A stretch of DNA of 64,000 bases from Scalesia atractyloides (lineage: Eukaryota; Streptophyta; Magnoliopsida; Asterales; Asteraceae): the NCBI GenBank assembly GCA_947069175.1, contig CAMTDV010000013.1, positions 27,345,857-27,409,856 on the forward strand. Direction: 5' to 3'. Every line of letters starts with the position of its first letter. Position 1 is the first letter of the stretch. Under the pieces are notes generated by a model. The model ran no database searches. It was not told where the DNA came from and worked only from the letters and a program-made list of their open reading frames with translations. Position numbers and translations under genes: made by a program. This document shows, in pieces, positions 44,696-56,160 of this stretch.

Positions 44696-47600
44696 TGTAA
44701 CACCCAAAAAATGGGTTTGCCAATCAAACCACGTTAATATTAAAGAACGGATAAAAGACAGTTAGTGGTAAAAGTGGATTGTAAACAAAATAACTAGGAA
44801 CAAATTAACCTAGTTAATAACAAGTATATAAGTAACAAGACAATGAGTTATAGTCTTATTTATAATCAACACTAAACTTGAGGGACCAAAGCTGCCAAAA
44901 AGGGAACTTTTGTTATAAAATCTCAAATTAAAACACAAAACACATAGTTAGTGTGTGTGTGTGTGTTCTACGACTGGAGAACAAGGGGAAACCCTAGTTG
45001 AAGCTTAATCCATCAAATTGAAGATCAATTCAAGACCTAAATCAGTGCATGAACATGAATTATTGATCACCTCGATTAAGGGATCATAAGGTATGTCTAA
45101 AAACTTAGATTGGTGAAAGTTATAATTTGAGACAAGTAGAATACTTGCAATTAGATAGTTGGATTATGATCCAAAGATGAAATTAAGTGTATATGTATGT
45201 GTATGCTTGATTTCGTTAAACTTAAAGAAATTATGCACTATTTGATGTAAGATTACTTTTAGGTTATTTACAAGTAGATGTTGAAGTGGGTTTTGATTAT
45301 ATGATGACATAGATGATACAAAAGTGTTCATGATCATCATACTTGTATGTATGTGTAAGATATTTGAACAAATTAGAGGTTCGAATAAGTGTTCGTACAT
45401 AACTTGAAATGGGTTTTGTATGATATGATGAAATTGATGTTATGACAATGTTAATGAGTGTTTGAGATCATGTTGTCTACTAGTTTGTATGTAGAATTTG
45501 ATTATATTAGGTATTCAGTTGAATACCTAGTAATATAATGAGATGAGTTATTTTGTGATAATGTAACAATTCTAAGTTCTTGTGTAATTATCGATAGATA
45601 AGCATATGATTGTAGAAACTATGTTAATTTGATATTAGAAATTGCATGAACTTGGATTGGGAAACGTAGCTACAATGGTGGCCTAAAAATAGCGCTTACC
45701 GAGTAATTAACGTAATGCCTAAAGGGGTTGTTAAACTTATTCGTGAGTTTGTATGTGTAAATAGGCGGTTGACTTTTAAAAGTCAAACTGGCCTATAATA
45801 AGATCGAATGATAAATTTGATATAAAATCCGTAAGGTGGAATAGTCATTTTAAATGATGACTAACCTAACCATCTTGCAAATGATAAATGATAGTTTGAC
45901 GCTTGACAAGCCAAGTGGAGGCTTGGGAAGAAGCGGGTCAAACGGAACAAGTACGTGGAAAAAGGCATAATCGGATTTCAAGGTAAGTAAAGCTTACATC
46001 CTTAAAATAGTAGATTTACTTATGTAGTTGAATAAGCGTTTTAGGTATTCAGAATGAGATATGAAATACAAGGTTCCGACGTGAATTGACACGGGTTAGA
46101 ACAAGTGAAAATGGTAATAAACCATATTTGATGGTAAAAAGGGTAAAACAGTAATTTAGTCATATAATGACAAGTAAACAAGAAAATCGGAAAAAATTAC
46201 CTTATGGTGTAAGTCATAAGGAATAAAAAGAGTAAAATGGCAATTCAGTCACGAGTTGACAAATAAATAATAAATTTTGAAATAGACACCCTATGGCGTA
46301 TGCCATAACGGACCGAAAGAATTGAGAAACGAATTTAAGTAATATTATCATGTGGTGTAAATTGAAACGGATAAATGGTGTGATGGTAAATAAATACCAT
46401 CTCATAATGATAAAATTGTCGTTTAGACCAAATGGGTCAAATGGTGTGGTCATCACCATTTGACAAGAATATCTAATGAATGCTTGTCGACTTTGTGATC
46501 ACAGAGAAATGGCGATTGATTCGCATCATTATTAATTAGTAATAAGTAGTGCAAGGTATTAAAATGGGTCAATGCTATAACCCGAGCCAGGTATGTGTAA
46601 CGGGTCAAACTCCCAACAAGGACTTAAGGTCCGATGAGAGTTAAATGAGTCATGAATGAACAATAGATTACCTAATGTAAGGTAAAACTAATAATTTAAA
46701 TCGTAGACATTATGTTCTTAAGAACATAATGATTTTAAATAGATTATGGTTAAATGTTCATATTTGGTCAAAACATGATATTGAAAGTCCTTCGTCGTAA
46801 AAGGAAGGGTCTAAGTTGACCAAAATGCCCTCGAGTGATGAAATAAGTAAAAGCTTTAATGTTAGTTTAAAAATGAGTTTTATAATATAATACACCCTTT
46901 CGGTACCGTAAAAGCAAAAGGCATAAGCCATTTTGGTTTAATGCCTTTTAAATGGTCTTTTTCGTAAATTGCCGAACCAAAGGGCAGAAATTGGATAAAA
47001 TGAATTTACGATAATAAAACCACCACAAATAATGTTGTGGTGGAAAATAGATAGATATCTTGTGTGGGAATGATAAGATAGATAAGGTTTGGTTGAAATA
47101 AACTTTGAACTTCGCTAAAACAACCAAACGGGCCAAAATGATAAAATAAATAATGGTTTTGTGGAATAAAGCGATGTATTTTGTTAAGACAACTATACGG
47201 GTAAAAGAAAAGAAAATGGAGTTTTGATGCATACTGAAATTGATGCGTAAATGTATAGTTTGGTTTAAATGGGTTAAAGGGCAAAATTGGAAAATATACG
47301 CATAAACCAAGAGTGAATGCGTAATTCATAAGAATTAAGAATCCGGGTTAAGGATTTCAAACTAAATATGTAGGTAAACAATTTACGGCCATTCAGAAAC
47401 AAGTTTCGAGTAAAACGGATAAAAATTGAATGAGTTACGGAAGTGTTCGTAACTAAACGGCAAATTTGAAACTAGGCTGCAGCAGTCCACCGTAAGCTAC
47501 GGTGGCCTACCGTAGCTTACGATAGGCAGCTGCTGTGTTGAAACAGAAAAGCCTTGACCGTAAGACAGGTTGCCTTGACTGTAAAGTTTGACCGTAAGCT

Positions 47601-47945
47601 AAGGTGGAGTCAGAAACAAAAGTTTTGTTTTTGATATTTTAGGCCTTCGGGTTTATGCGGTTACGTTTAATCTATTTATAACTAACGTATTTCATAAATT
47701 ATGAAACATTGGTGATGATTGGGAGTACCGGAGGAGGATCAATCTACGAAGAACCGAACACGATCAAAGACGAAGCTTCCGCACTTTGTTTTGTTAACAC
47801 GAAACTAATCTATGATAACATGTTAAATTGTTTAATGCTTATGAAGTTTTTATAAGTTTGAAAACATGTTTAAACGTATATTCGCATTTACACATTTAAA
47901 TGCGAAATTTTATAGAAATTCTGTAAAGTAAGGTAGAGTCTTACA
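44696..47945 (+). repeat. LARD 3' LTR (3.25 kb, full length)
   Basis: TGTAACACCC..GTCTTACA. Holds a GTATGT donor at 45,091 matching that of the 5' LTR. Its middle (45,780-46,000) is homologous to 50,160-50,400 of another LTR (ctaacctaac, aggtggaaacttgg-like blocks), so the long form is ancestral. The acceptor base is mutated here (attg|gtgatg at about 47,711). Confidence 0.9.
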
Positions 47946-47950
47946 GTGGG

Positions 47951-48363
47951 GATTAGGGTTTGGGAGTTAATGAATGTGGAAGGTGATTGGAGGAGAAAAG
48001 GGGTGGAGAATGGTGAATATGATTGGCTTAAAAAGGGTGGAAGGTGATTGGAGGAGCAAGGAGGTGGAGAAGGGTGAAATAAGATTGGTTTAAAAAGCTG
48101 GAAGGTGATTGGAGGAGAAAGGAGGTGGAGAAGGGTGAAATATGATTGGCTTAAAAAAGGTGGAAGGTGATTGGAGGAGAAAAGAGTTGAAAAATCTTTT
48201 GGTTTTGTTCACTTTAAGTTCTTGCACTTTGTAACTAGGTTATTTTATGTCGTTTTCTTGTATTTTAGCTTGTTTTAGGTATCCAAACTGTTTATTAAGT
48301 CTCGGTTTTGCGTTAACCGTATTTAAGATTGATGCCTAAATAACACAAATATGAAAGGTAACA
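47951..48363 (-). mobile_element. LTR (37,884 family), right part
   Basis: Continuation of the LTR split by the LARD: upstream tandem repeats and a typical U3 tract (tttaagttcttgcactttg). The end is placed at ggtaaca (48,363) on weak grounds. Confidence 0.45.
47978..48200. repeat. 61-bp tandem repeat in U3 of the 37,884 LTR
   Basis: aggtgattggaggag recurs at 47,981, 48,042, 48,103 and 48,165. About 3.5 units containing ggtggagaagggtgaa and gattggcttaaaaa. Confidence 0.9.
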
Positions 48364-48751
48364 CGTATATGTATAAAATGAATTTCCATTAAACTATAGT
48401 CCCACGCTGCTCCTTATATAGCCCAACTTGGCACCCATGGCGTGTCAAGGAGGGGACAGGGGGATCCTCCGTGTGTCGCGATGATGTTGACCTGGCATGG
48501 GTCTACCACGTGTCTAGGTAGGTTGGACACGTGTCGGGATGTGGTGACACGTGTCCTCGGCCGCCTTTTTCACCCAATCATGCATTTTTCTCAATTTTCT
48601 TGTCGTTACTTATCGCTATGGGTCTTGATCCCAATTGGTTTGGTTTTTAATTGTGAGTCTAATAAGGGTACTTTTGTGTGTTGGTTCATCAATCGCCAAG
48701 TTTTGGTTTACGATTACGGATTGTTGTGGGACTTATTTGAGGGTTGTTACA
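48364..48751 (-). mobile_element. LTR (36,501 family), right part with G-box cluster
   Basis: Ends gagggttgttaca at 48,751, the reverse complement of a TGTAACAACCCTC LTR start. Contains a TATA-like ctatataagg (complement near 48,415) and three ACGTGTC motifs. Confidence 0.5.
48505..48555. promoter_or_regulatory. G-box/ABRE cluster in LTR U3
   Basis: The palindrome gacacgtgtc lies at 48,526-48,535 and 48,546-48,555, and ccacgtgtc at 48,506. The ACGTG core is the known binding site of plant bZIP and bHLH factors. A single gacacgtgtc also lies in the solo LTR at 7,850-7,859. Confidence 0.6.
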
Positions 48752-49547
48752 TATTTAGATCATCCTAGGTTGTTAATCTCTTAGATTCTAGATCTAGAGT
48801 TCGAGATTAGAAATAATCAAGGTTTAATCCAAATAATAAAAATCAACTAAGCATAGTGTGCATCCTTTTTTGTCGACTCTAGGGACGAGCCATGATTGCT
48901 AGGTTATTAGCTAGGCGTTGGTTCGGCACTTTGGGTGACTGATAGCTTGGATCCGACAACTTATTCACCTTTAGGGTTTCCTAGGATTTCAGTATTCAAG
49001 GTCTTGTCTGCTACACAAATTAAGGATTTTGGCACCTTAGTTGTCAGATATGTGACATGTGTGGGATTTGGTATCGATAGGTCGAGTCGATCATCTTAGC
49101 ACTTCACACGTGTCCCACTTTCGGGCATGGTTTATCATCCTTAGCGAGAGGTTTATAGGGTAGATTAGGGTATTCGGTCAATAACCAACACCGAGATATC
49201 ATTGCATGTGTCTAGGGAGTCGACACCTAGGTAGTCCTTTCTCATCATATCTGATCTTAGATCCCATTTCCCGAGTCTGCTTGCTTATTCTGTTTAGTCT
49301 GTTTTGTTGAGTTCTGAGCGTTCTTTGTTTGATTATGTTTAGTATAAAATCACAAAATCCAACATCAATATTAGTAGTTTCAATAGATGTTTAGTATTGA
49401 GTGGTTGCCATAGCGTCCATGAATTAATATTTGGTTTTGTCCTCTACACTACACTGCGATCGATACATTTGCTGATTGTGTGTTTAGTTAGCAATTCCAT
49501 TTTTAAAACTTGTTTTAAATTTAAATATGCACACTTTTCACACAACA
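48752..49547 (+). mobile_element. Inserted solo LTR (35,805 element), right part
   Basis: Non-coding sequence between the end of the 36,501 LTR and the point where the outer plus-strand LTR resumes. Assigned by nesting logic and the aaatt/atatt flanks. Confidence 0.4.
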
Positions 49548-50435
49548 ATATTGTACACACACCAAGTGTTTGTAGAAATACCTCAAAGAAAGAAAGTGGA
49601 AGCATGTTTCGTAAAAATCGTATAAAATCACTTAAAAGTCCTGTATAAATGAGCCCTATATGCTCAGAATGTCTTTCGAGCATAGTTTATTTCATATTTG
49701 AACATAAAGACCTGGTTCGGATGTTAAATGGGTAAAAAAACGTGGATTCAATGGCTATGTCTAAAGACAACTTGTTGTTTGTGGTAAAAATAAGTTGTTG
49801 TCCTAATTTTATAAAAATCATATAAAATTATAGAAAAATTGGATAAAGGTGTATAATATATGCTTGGAAAGCTAGTTAAGACTTCTACAATCCATATTTG
49901 AACATGTTGAACTAGTTTGGATTGTAAACTGATAAAAATGGTCAATTTCAGTAGTTACATAGAAAGTTGATGCACAAATAATAAGTTTTTTCTAAGCCAT
50001 ATGTCAACGTAAACGACTAAAACATGAATCATCGTTTGTAGTTGATTATGCGTGTTTATTTGGATGTATTAGAAGTATCTAAGATACTTACAAATGACTT
50101 ATGCAAGTATTATGCATTTGTATGCTAAACATGTTCTAAGTTAGTGCACATGTACATGCCTAAGGACAGTATGACTTTTAAAAGTCAAATTGACCTAAAG
50201 CTAATGTTTTGATAAATTGTGTGTAAGTCCATGAGATGTCGTGGTTATTATATAAGATGGCTAACCTAACAAATCTTGTGGGTATTGTGCTAAGTTTGGT
50301 CTTGAAAAGATAGGTGGAAACTTGGTAGGAGCGTTCAAATGGGCTAATGAAGTAAGGAGTGTTTAAAAGGGACGCAGGTAAGAGAATTATACTAAAAGAT
50401 CATTTACATATTTGTAATTTCTTCGTGACAAATAG
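49548..50435 (+). mobile_element. Plus-strand long LTR, middle part, cut by copia at 50,435
   Basis: 49,548-50,015 is the inverted homologue of 33,870-33,410 (shared caccaagtgttt, gctcgaaa, gatatttgaac-type blocks). 50,160-50,400 matches 45,780-46,000 in the LARD LTR. It is interrupted by the second copia element; the rest lies beyond the window. Confidence 0.65.
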
Positions 50436-50760
50436 TGTAAGTCCCTGATTCGAATCTGTACACGGTATCACAACAATTAATCTATTGCGGAAAGAAAGAT
50501 TAGATGAACAGAGCAAGAACAATCTCCGATTAATCAACTTGCATACACCGAATGGTGTCTGATACAAGATATTGCCCTAGCTTTAGCGTGAATAACAAAT
50601 TGATAAGCAACATAAACCCTGACCCCAAAACATGTATTTATACTAATCTCAAAACCCACTAATTACAACTCTAGGCCCATAAGGCTCTAAGAAACCCACT
50701 CCTAACCCTTCGCCCAAATTGCAACTCTAATGTGTAAACCTTTTAGCTAGGGGTCCAACA
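50436..50760 (-). repeat. SIRE-like copia 3' LTR
   Basis: 325 bp; minus strand begins TGTTGGACCCC and ends GGGACTTACA. TATA box gtataaata (complement of 50,635-50,643). The 5' LTR is outside the window, so the limits rest on TG..CA and the adjoining purine tract. Confidence 0.75.
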
Positions 50761-50776
50761 ATCTCCCCCTAGGTTT
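50761..50776 (-). other. SIRE-like copia polypurine tract
   Basis: The complement reads aacctagggggagat, directly abutting the LTR. Confidence 0.8.
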
Positions 50777-50911
50777 ACAACATTAGGTAATAATCCTTCG
50801 GTAGTGCACCAACTCCCATCCTGCCTGCTATGAGCCTGCAATTGCCGCTGTCCAATTCTTAGCACATGGCTCGTACAACTTTGCTGTTTGGATCTAATTC
50901 GCTACTAGAAC

Positions 50912-53560
50912 CTACAAGTCTTCATCATTAAAGCTCACTAAATCAACCAAATCCTTCACACGGAAGGCTTTCTCCTTAGTCACAATCGCTACATTCCCGA
51001 CCTTTGGATCATACATCCTAAAGTTAAAATTCTTCAAAATGCCTTTGGGGAATGTTGGAGCGACTGGGCCAACTAGTTCCTTATCAGTCGGAGGCCACAT
51101 CACAGACTTAAACCTTCTGCCAGTTTTCGCATCCCTAACACCTTTAGCTGCCCGTAGATACGGTTAAGCTGTCTTCATCGTTTTGAAACCGTTCTTCACC
51201 TCTTGCTCTAGCTTCTTAAAAAATCTCCATCCTGGACCACGCTCAGTCGTATTAGTATCGGTATACGGAGCCCTGAGAAGATCAGTCAAAGCGACTTTCG
51301 TCCATGTCTCAAACTGGGACTCCTTAGAGTAACATTCGTGTGTACCGTCTTGTCGAACAATCATCCACATCTTCTTAACATGATCTAAGTCCAGCTCAGC
51401 ACACTTGAGTTATTCCCAACCTTACTGTAATAGCTTGATTCAAGTTCCATGACAAACCTATCAGACTGAGTAGTAGGATCCTTCAACTGAAAGTTCTCGT
51501 CTAGTGGATTTACATCGACGTTCTTCATCAAAACCATTATTTCTTCTTTGGAGCAGTTTGCCTAATTTGACTCGTACCAGTAAACTTCCTCTTTGGAGCG
51601 CTCATATAATCTTCTAAACCAGCCTGATGGTCGGCTGCGAGCTGTTCAGCTGCTATTATGTCTGCTTCTCTCTTTTTCTGCAGCTTGATGATGATGTTCA
51701 ACATTCATAGGATCATCAATCGGATCTGAAAACTCACGCCCAAACTTATTCTCCAACTTTGCCTGCAGATCATATATCATAGTCATCAATAACGAAACGT
51801 CACCCTGAAGTTGGTCTATCGTCTGACCACGAGCGTCTAACTGAGTCTGTTGAGAAGCTATCTGTGCATCCTTAAGAATAACCTCCTACTCGAGTACTAC
51901 CACCCTCTTCTTCAGATTAACTACATCAACGTCTTCCTCATCACTATCAATCCCACTAATTCGAATGCTCTCTGTTCTGATCGCTTCAAATAATCAATAT
52001 CTTCATCCTGACCACCACCAGAACCACTACCCCTACCCCCGAGCCTCCAGCACCTGGAAAACTACCACTACCACCTCCAAAATCCATCATCTCGAATACA
52101 GATTCAGCTGGAATGGACACGACAGTAGACTGGGTGGCAACAAGAGGAACTATCGGTTCTTCATCAGCAACAGGCTCAACAGTGGAAAGATTGGTCAAAG
52201 ATACAGTGACCAAGGATGTAACAGTGATTGGTTCTTCAGTACTATCATCAATACGAGCTTCGGTTTGTATTTGGACATATGTATGAATGGGTTCGCCAGT
52301 ACGAATAGGTTCTTCGGTTGCATCTGTTCGTCGCTTCTTCAATAATGGTTCTTTCTCTTCTTTAACATATTCAGCTGTATCAGCTTCAGTAATCGGGATA
52401 TCAGAATGAGACAACATGGGAGGAGGATTCCCTTGCTGCTCCTGAATCTCCTGTAGATGTGCAATTAGAGCCGCTAAGTTCTCAGTAGTAATCTCTTGTA
52501 GCTCTGGAATCAGATGAACTTCAGATTCTGTAACAGATTCCAAAAGAGCTTCTTCATAATCAATATCCTCATCAATAACTAAATCTTCAACCTCAATTTC
52601 TTTCTCTATCACCGGTATGTCATGCTCTTAAGCCACATAGCATTTATCTGCATAGGTGCTGGGATATCCTGACCAATCACCTCAGAAAACTTCCCAAACT
52701 TCTTCAACGGTATACGTCCAACAAAAACTGTCTTCGATGTCAATCTGTTCTTCTTCATCGTGCTAAAAATAGTTGGACCCATGGGCTTCATATTCAACAA
52801 GTTCTGAAGCATCCTTAGCTAAATCAGAATAACGGGCATCCAGAATCAGCTGCACGAATCGAGGATACAACAAACACATCTTCCTCTTCGACTGCTCAAG
52901 AATCTTCTTCATATTCTCGAAAATATAACCAGAAAAATTATATTTCCAATCCATCACCAAAGATACGATCGTTGAAGTCTGCGTCTGGTTCGGCTGATCT
53001 AACCCGCCCTTGTTCTCCGATACAAACTGCATGAATATGTGAACTAACAATCTCCAGTACATCAGGAACGTCTTCTTCAATAACGGTGGATATGTTCCCT
53101 CATAACTCATCTCCGTCAACACCGGCATCAACATCTCCTATCATATAACGTCAGATCGCTCGCTACATCTGTAAACCTCAACACTTCCCGAATACATGCT
53201 TCGTTCACGATAATCTCCTTCCCCTGAATAGATGAACTAATATAGGGCTTCCCATCAGCACCCCTCAAATGAAATCTCGCCCGTTCTAAAACGTGTGCAC
53301 TAAATCACGACAGATAATATGATTCGCTCGGAGTGCATACGTGATCCGACAGTCATTCAGACCCACCATCATAGATTTGAATTCTTGGAAAAAGTCCACT
53401 GGTGGATCCGGCAGATAACCCGCCTGGTTATGGAACTGCTCTTCGACTAATAAAACAGCATCAAAAGCCGTTCTGCCATTTCTGTCAGAAGAGCAACAGA
53501 TTAAACCATACTCCGCATAACATTTACTAATCAAACCAGATATCCAAGTTAACATAAGTT
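50912..53560 (-). pseudogene. Extra ORF downstream of copia pol
   Basis: Broken ORF of roughly 800 residues in several frames. N-terminal part (53,555-53,286): LISKCYAEYGLICCSSDRNG, VDFFQEFKSMMVGLNDCRIT. Middle (53,134-52,609): KKTFLMYWRLLVHIFMQFVS, VMDWKYNFSGYIFENMKKIL, KMCLLYPRFVQLILDARYSD, VGRIPLKKFGKFSEVIGQ. Then an acidic, Glu/Thr/Ile-rich stretch (52,612-51,986) with KKRR, and a C-terminal part with TWTKVALTDLLRAPYTDTN (51,370-50,912). Its position matches the additional ORF of SIRE-lineage copia elements, but I see no clear signal peptide, membrane segment or envelope feature. The helical YPRF..LDARYS middle looks like proteins seen beside copia pol in daisy-family genomes (from memory, unchecked). 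Function unknown. Confidence 0.6.
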
Positions 53561-55440
53561 AACTGGCCAATTTCAAACTAAGAGGTCAAAAACATTTAGT
53601 TCAAAACGGATTTGCAGACCAATAAGCAGGTCAAATACAAAGGGGTCCAATAAACAAGTCAAATAACTAAAATCACAAGAAAAGGTCATTAGTAAATTTG
53701 ACAGGTTCAAGGTTCAATTGAAGGTTCATTTTAAAGGTTCAGTTTTAAGGTTCAGATAAAGTTCAACACTCAATCCGGAAGGGTCAAAGGCAATCCTGAA
53801 ATTTCAAAACAAGGTTCTAAAACAATCCAGAAGGTTCAAAAACCATTTCGGAGAGTTCAAACACTGAGATCCGAAATCAAAAGGGTTCAAACAGGAATTC
53901 AGATGAACCCCTTATCATCTCAGATGAATGCTATCCAAAATGGAATCCGAGTTCATTCATTTCGGTTGAATACTATCCGAGATGGAGTCCGGAATGCACA
54001 ATTTGTTGAAGTTTCATCCGAGATGCTTAATTACATGAAGATTAACATTTAATTTCGATGATTAATGAGCATGTGATACCTAATTCTGATGTAATTCGGA
54101 TGAATGTGAAGATCATCTAATTCGGATGATGATCAGAGTGTTTCAGAGGAAAATTTTTAATGAATGATAAAAAATACAGCAATGATAATCTGATATACTA
54201 TTCCGAAATGGGCTTGGGCCTAAGAATTTGGGCCCAAGTCAATCCGGATCCAACTGAACATCATCCGGTTTCCAGGCTTGGTCAAATTGATTTTAACCCA
54301 ATCCGGACAGATTTCAAGAGGCCCAATTCCAAACCAGTAGGCCCGTCCAATACCCCTTGACATAAATTATCTAACTTAAGAATCAACAGTTTAACTAACC
54401 GAGCAACCAAACAGACTTTACCAAATATACAGAATAAGCAAAGCATTTATACAAAATCAATATCGCATATACACATTTTTGCTATGGGATCAAATCGTTT
54501 TCAGGCAGACTAAGGAACACTTTTCAGTGTGAGCCTGGTCAGACTGGTCTAAGCGATTGCCAATATATTTGTCCATTTAAACCTAGCGCTAAACTTTCTA
54601 CTTTTTTCTTTATGATATGCTTAAGGTAATGTTATATTATGATACCCGTGTGTCCAACTCCATGACATACCCCTGCGATCAAGGTAGGCACAACGGTTTA
54701 TGATGTTTTGGTAACTTACACTGGAATCATCCTAGCTTTACAACGTTAGACCATTGATCACAGGTATCGTACAGTCAAAGCTTTCAATGTTTTGTGTACA
54801 ACGAGGGTGAGACATACACCTTTTGGTACGAATTTTGCTTTTAGGAGCAATTAAGGTTTTTGTACAAATTTGGATCTTTTAAGATATCAGGGTTGTGTCT
54901 AGGTCTGCATATAATATGGGTGCAACAGAAGGACATCCAAGATATCCCCAGATGACTCAACAATATAAGCACTTAACACCTTAAATATTGGCCAACTATC
55001 AACACAAGATTAAAACCATAAAATCATATGCCGATGGTGTGTGACCCACTAGATATATAGTTCTTTATGTTTATATCATTTAGCTTATAATATCCATTTG
55101 AGCTCTAAGCCTATCAACATATTGCTTTCGATCCAAGTCGTTCCAGCTACAACACCTTACATGTGTTAGCCAAAACCTTTATCACGAGAAATCCTTTTAT
55201 TTCCCAATCATTGCGAAACTGTTTGAAACTATTTTTGGTATTTTCTGATTTTTTAATGTTTTTGTGTTTTTCTAATATTTCAAATGTTTTTGTATTTTTG
55301 TGATTTTTCTCCCCATAAATTTGTGTATATATTGAACAAATTTATGAGGTAAATAAAAATTAAAAAATAAAAAAATAAAAGAAAAGAAAATAAAAACAAA
55401 CTAAAAAGAAAGGATAAAGGAGGCTCAGTTAGAAAACCGG
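53561..55440 (-). other. Spacer between copia pol and extra ORF
   Basis: Non-coding; has aaggttca runs (53,700-53,800), atccgagatg and ttcggatgaatg motifs (53,900-54,130) and an A-rich stretch (55,350-55,420). No protein similarity seen. Confidence 0.5.
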
Positions 55441-55447
55441 ATCATTT

Positions 55448-56160
55448 TCAAAAGATCCACAAGTACTTGAAAATGCGTGTTGCTAACGGGTTTCGTGAAC
55501 AAATCCGCAACATTTGCATCGGTGTGGATTTGTTCAAGTTTAACGAGACCCTTTTCATAGCAATCACGAATAAAATGAACTTTGATGTTATGTGCTTGGT
55601 TTTGGAGTGAAAAACAGGGTTTTTGACAATTTGGATAGCTGCATCATTATCACAATAAATTGTTGTGTTTAGATAAGTCAAACCGTAATCCACAAGCTAG
55701 TGTTGCATCCATAAAACCTGGGAGCAGCAAGTTGATGCTGCGGCATATTCTGCTTCTGCTGTAGAAAGCGAGACCGTCTACTACTTCTTGCATTGCCAAG
55801 AGATCAATCTATCTCCTAGGAATTGGCATCCAGCTGAAGTTGATCGCATGTCCCTGGCTGTACCTCCAAGATTACTGTCAGAGAAAGAATACAGTTCAAA
55901 TTCAGAATTTTTAGGATACCAGAGCCCGAGTGACGGTGCCCCTTTGAGGTACCTAAAAGTTCTTTTAACAGCATGTAAATAAGAGACTTTAAGAGTAGCC
56001 TGGTATCGAGCACACTGGCAAACGGAAAACATGATGTCTGGCCGACTTGCCATGAGATACATGAGTGAACAGATCATAGACCGGTACATGGTTGGATTGA
56101 CAGGCGTTCCTTCTGTGTCTTCATTCAACAGGGGCCGTTCAGCGATAGGCGAAGCCATAG
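55448..56160 (-). pseudogene. SIRE-like copia RNase H
   Basis: ASRPDIMFSVCQCARYQ, LYSFSDSNLGGTARDMRSTS and SAGCQFLGDRLISWQCKK at 55,781-56,158, then YCDNDAAIQIVKNPVFHSKT and KHI at 55,448-55,693. These are the standard copia RNase H blocks. A frame break near 55,700-55,780 removes the VSLSTAEAEYVA-type block from a single frame. Confidence 0.85.

Larger units (their letters stand above)
39764..47950 (+). mobile_element. LARD-like LTR retrotransposon (39,769-47,945), target duplication GTGGG
   Basis: Two homologous LTRs enclose a 3.6-kb interior. A perfect 5-bp duplication gtggg lies at 39,764-39,768 and 47,946-47,950. A PBS complementary to tRNA-iMet follows the 5' LTR and a purine-rich tract precedes the 3' LTR. 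The interior has no gag, pol or long open frame, only non-coding DNA and tandem arrays, so the element must have been mobilised in trans. This fits the LARD class (long LTRs, non-coding conserved interior). The 5' LTR lost about 1.93 kb relative to the 3' LTR. It is probably Ty3/gypsy by its 5-bp duplication and TGTAACACC start. Confidence 0.92.

Noticed and set aside
46948..47329. Minus-strand hydrophobic proteins of 107 and 120 residues
   Set aside because: Overlapping frames within the LARD 3' LTR, antisense to its transcription.
51965..52345. 126-residue plus-strand protein
   Set aside because: Antisense shadow of the copia extra ORF.
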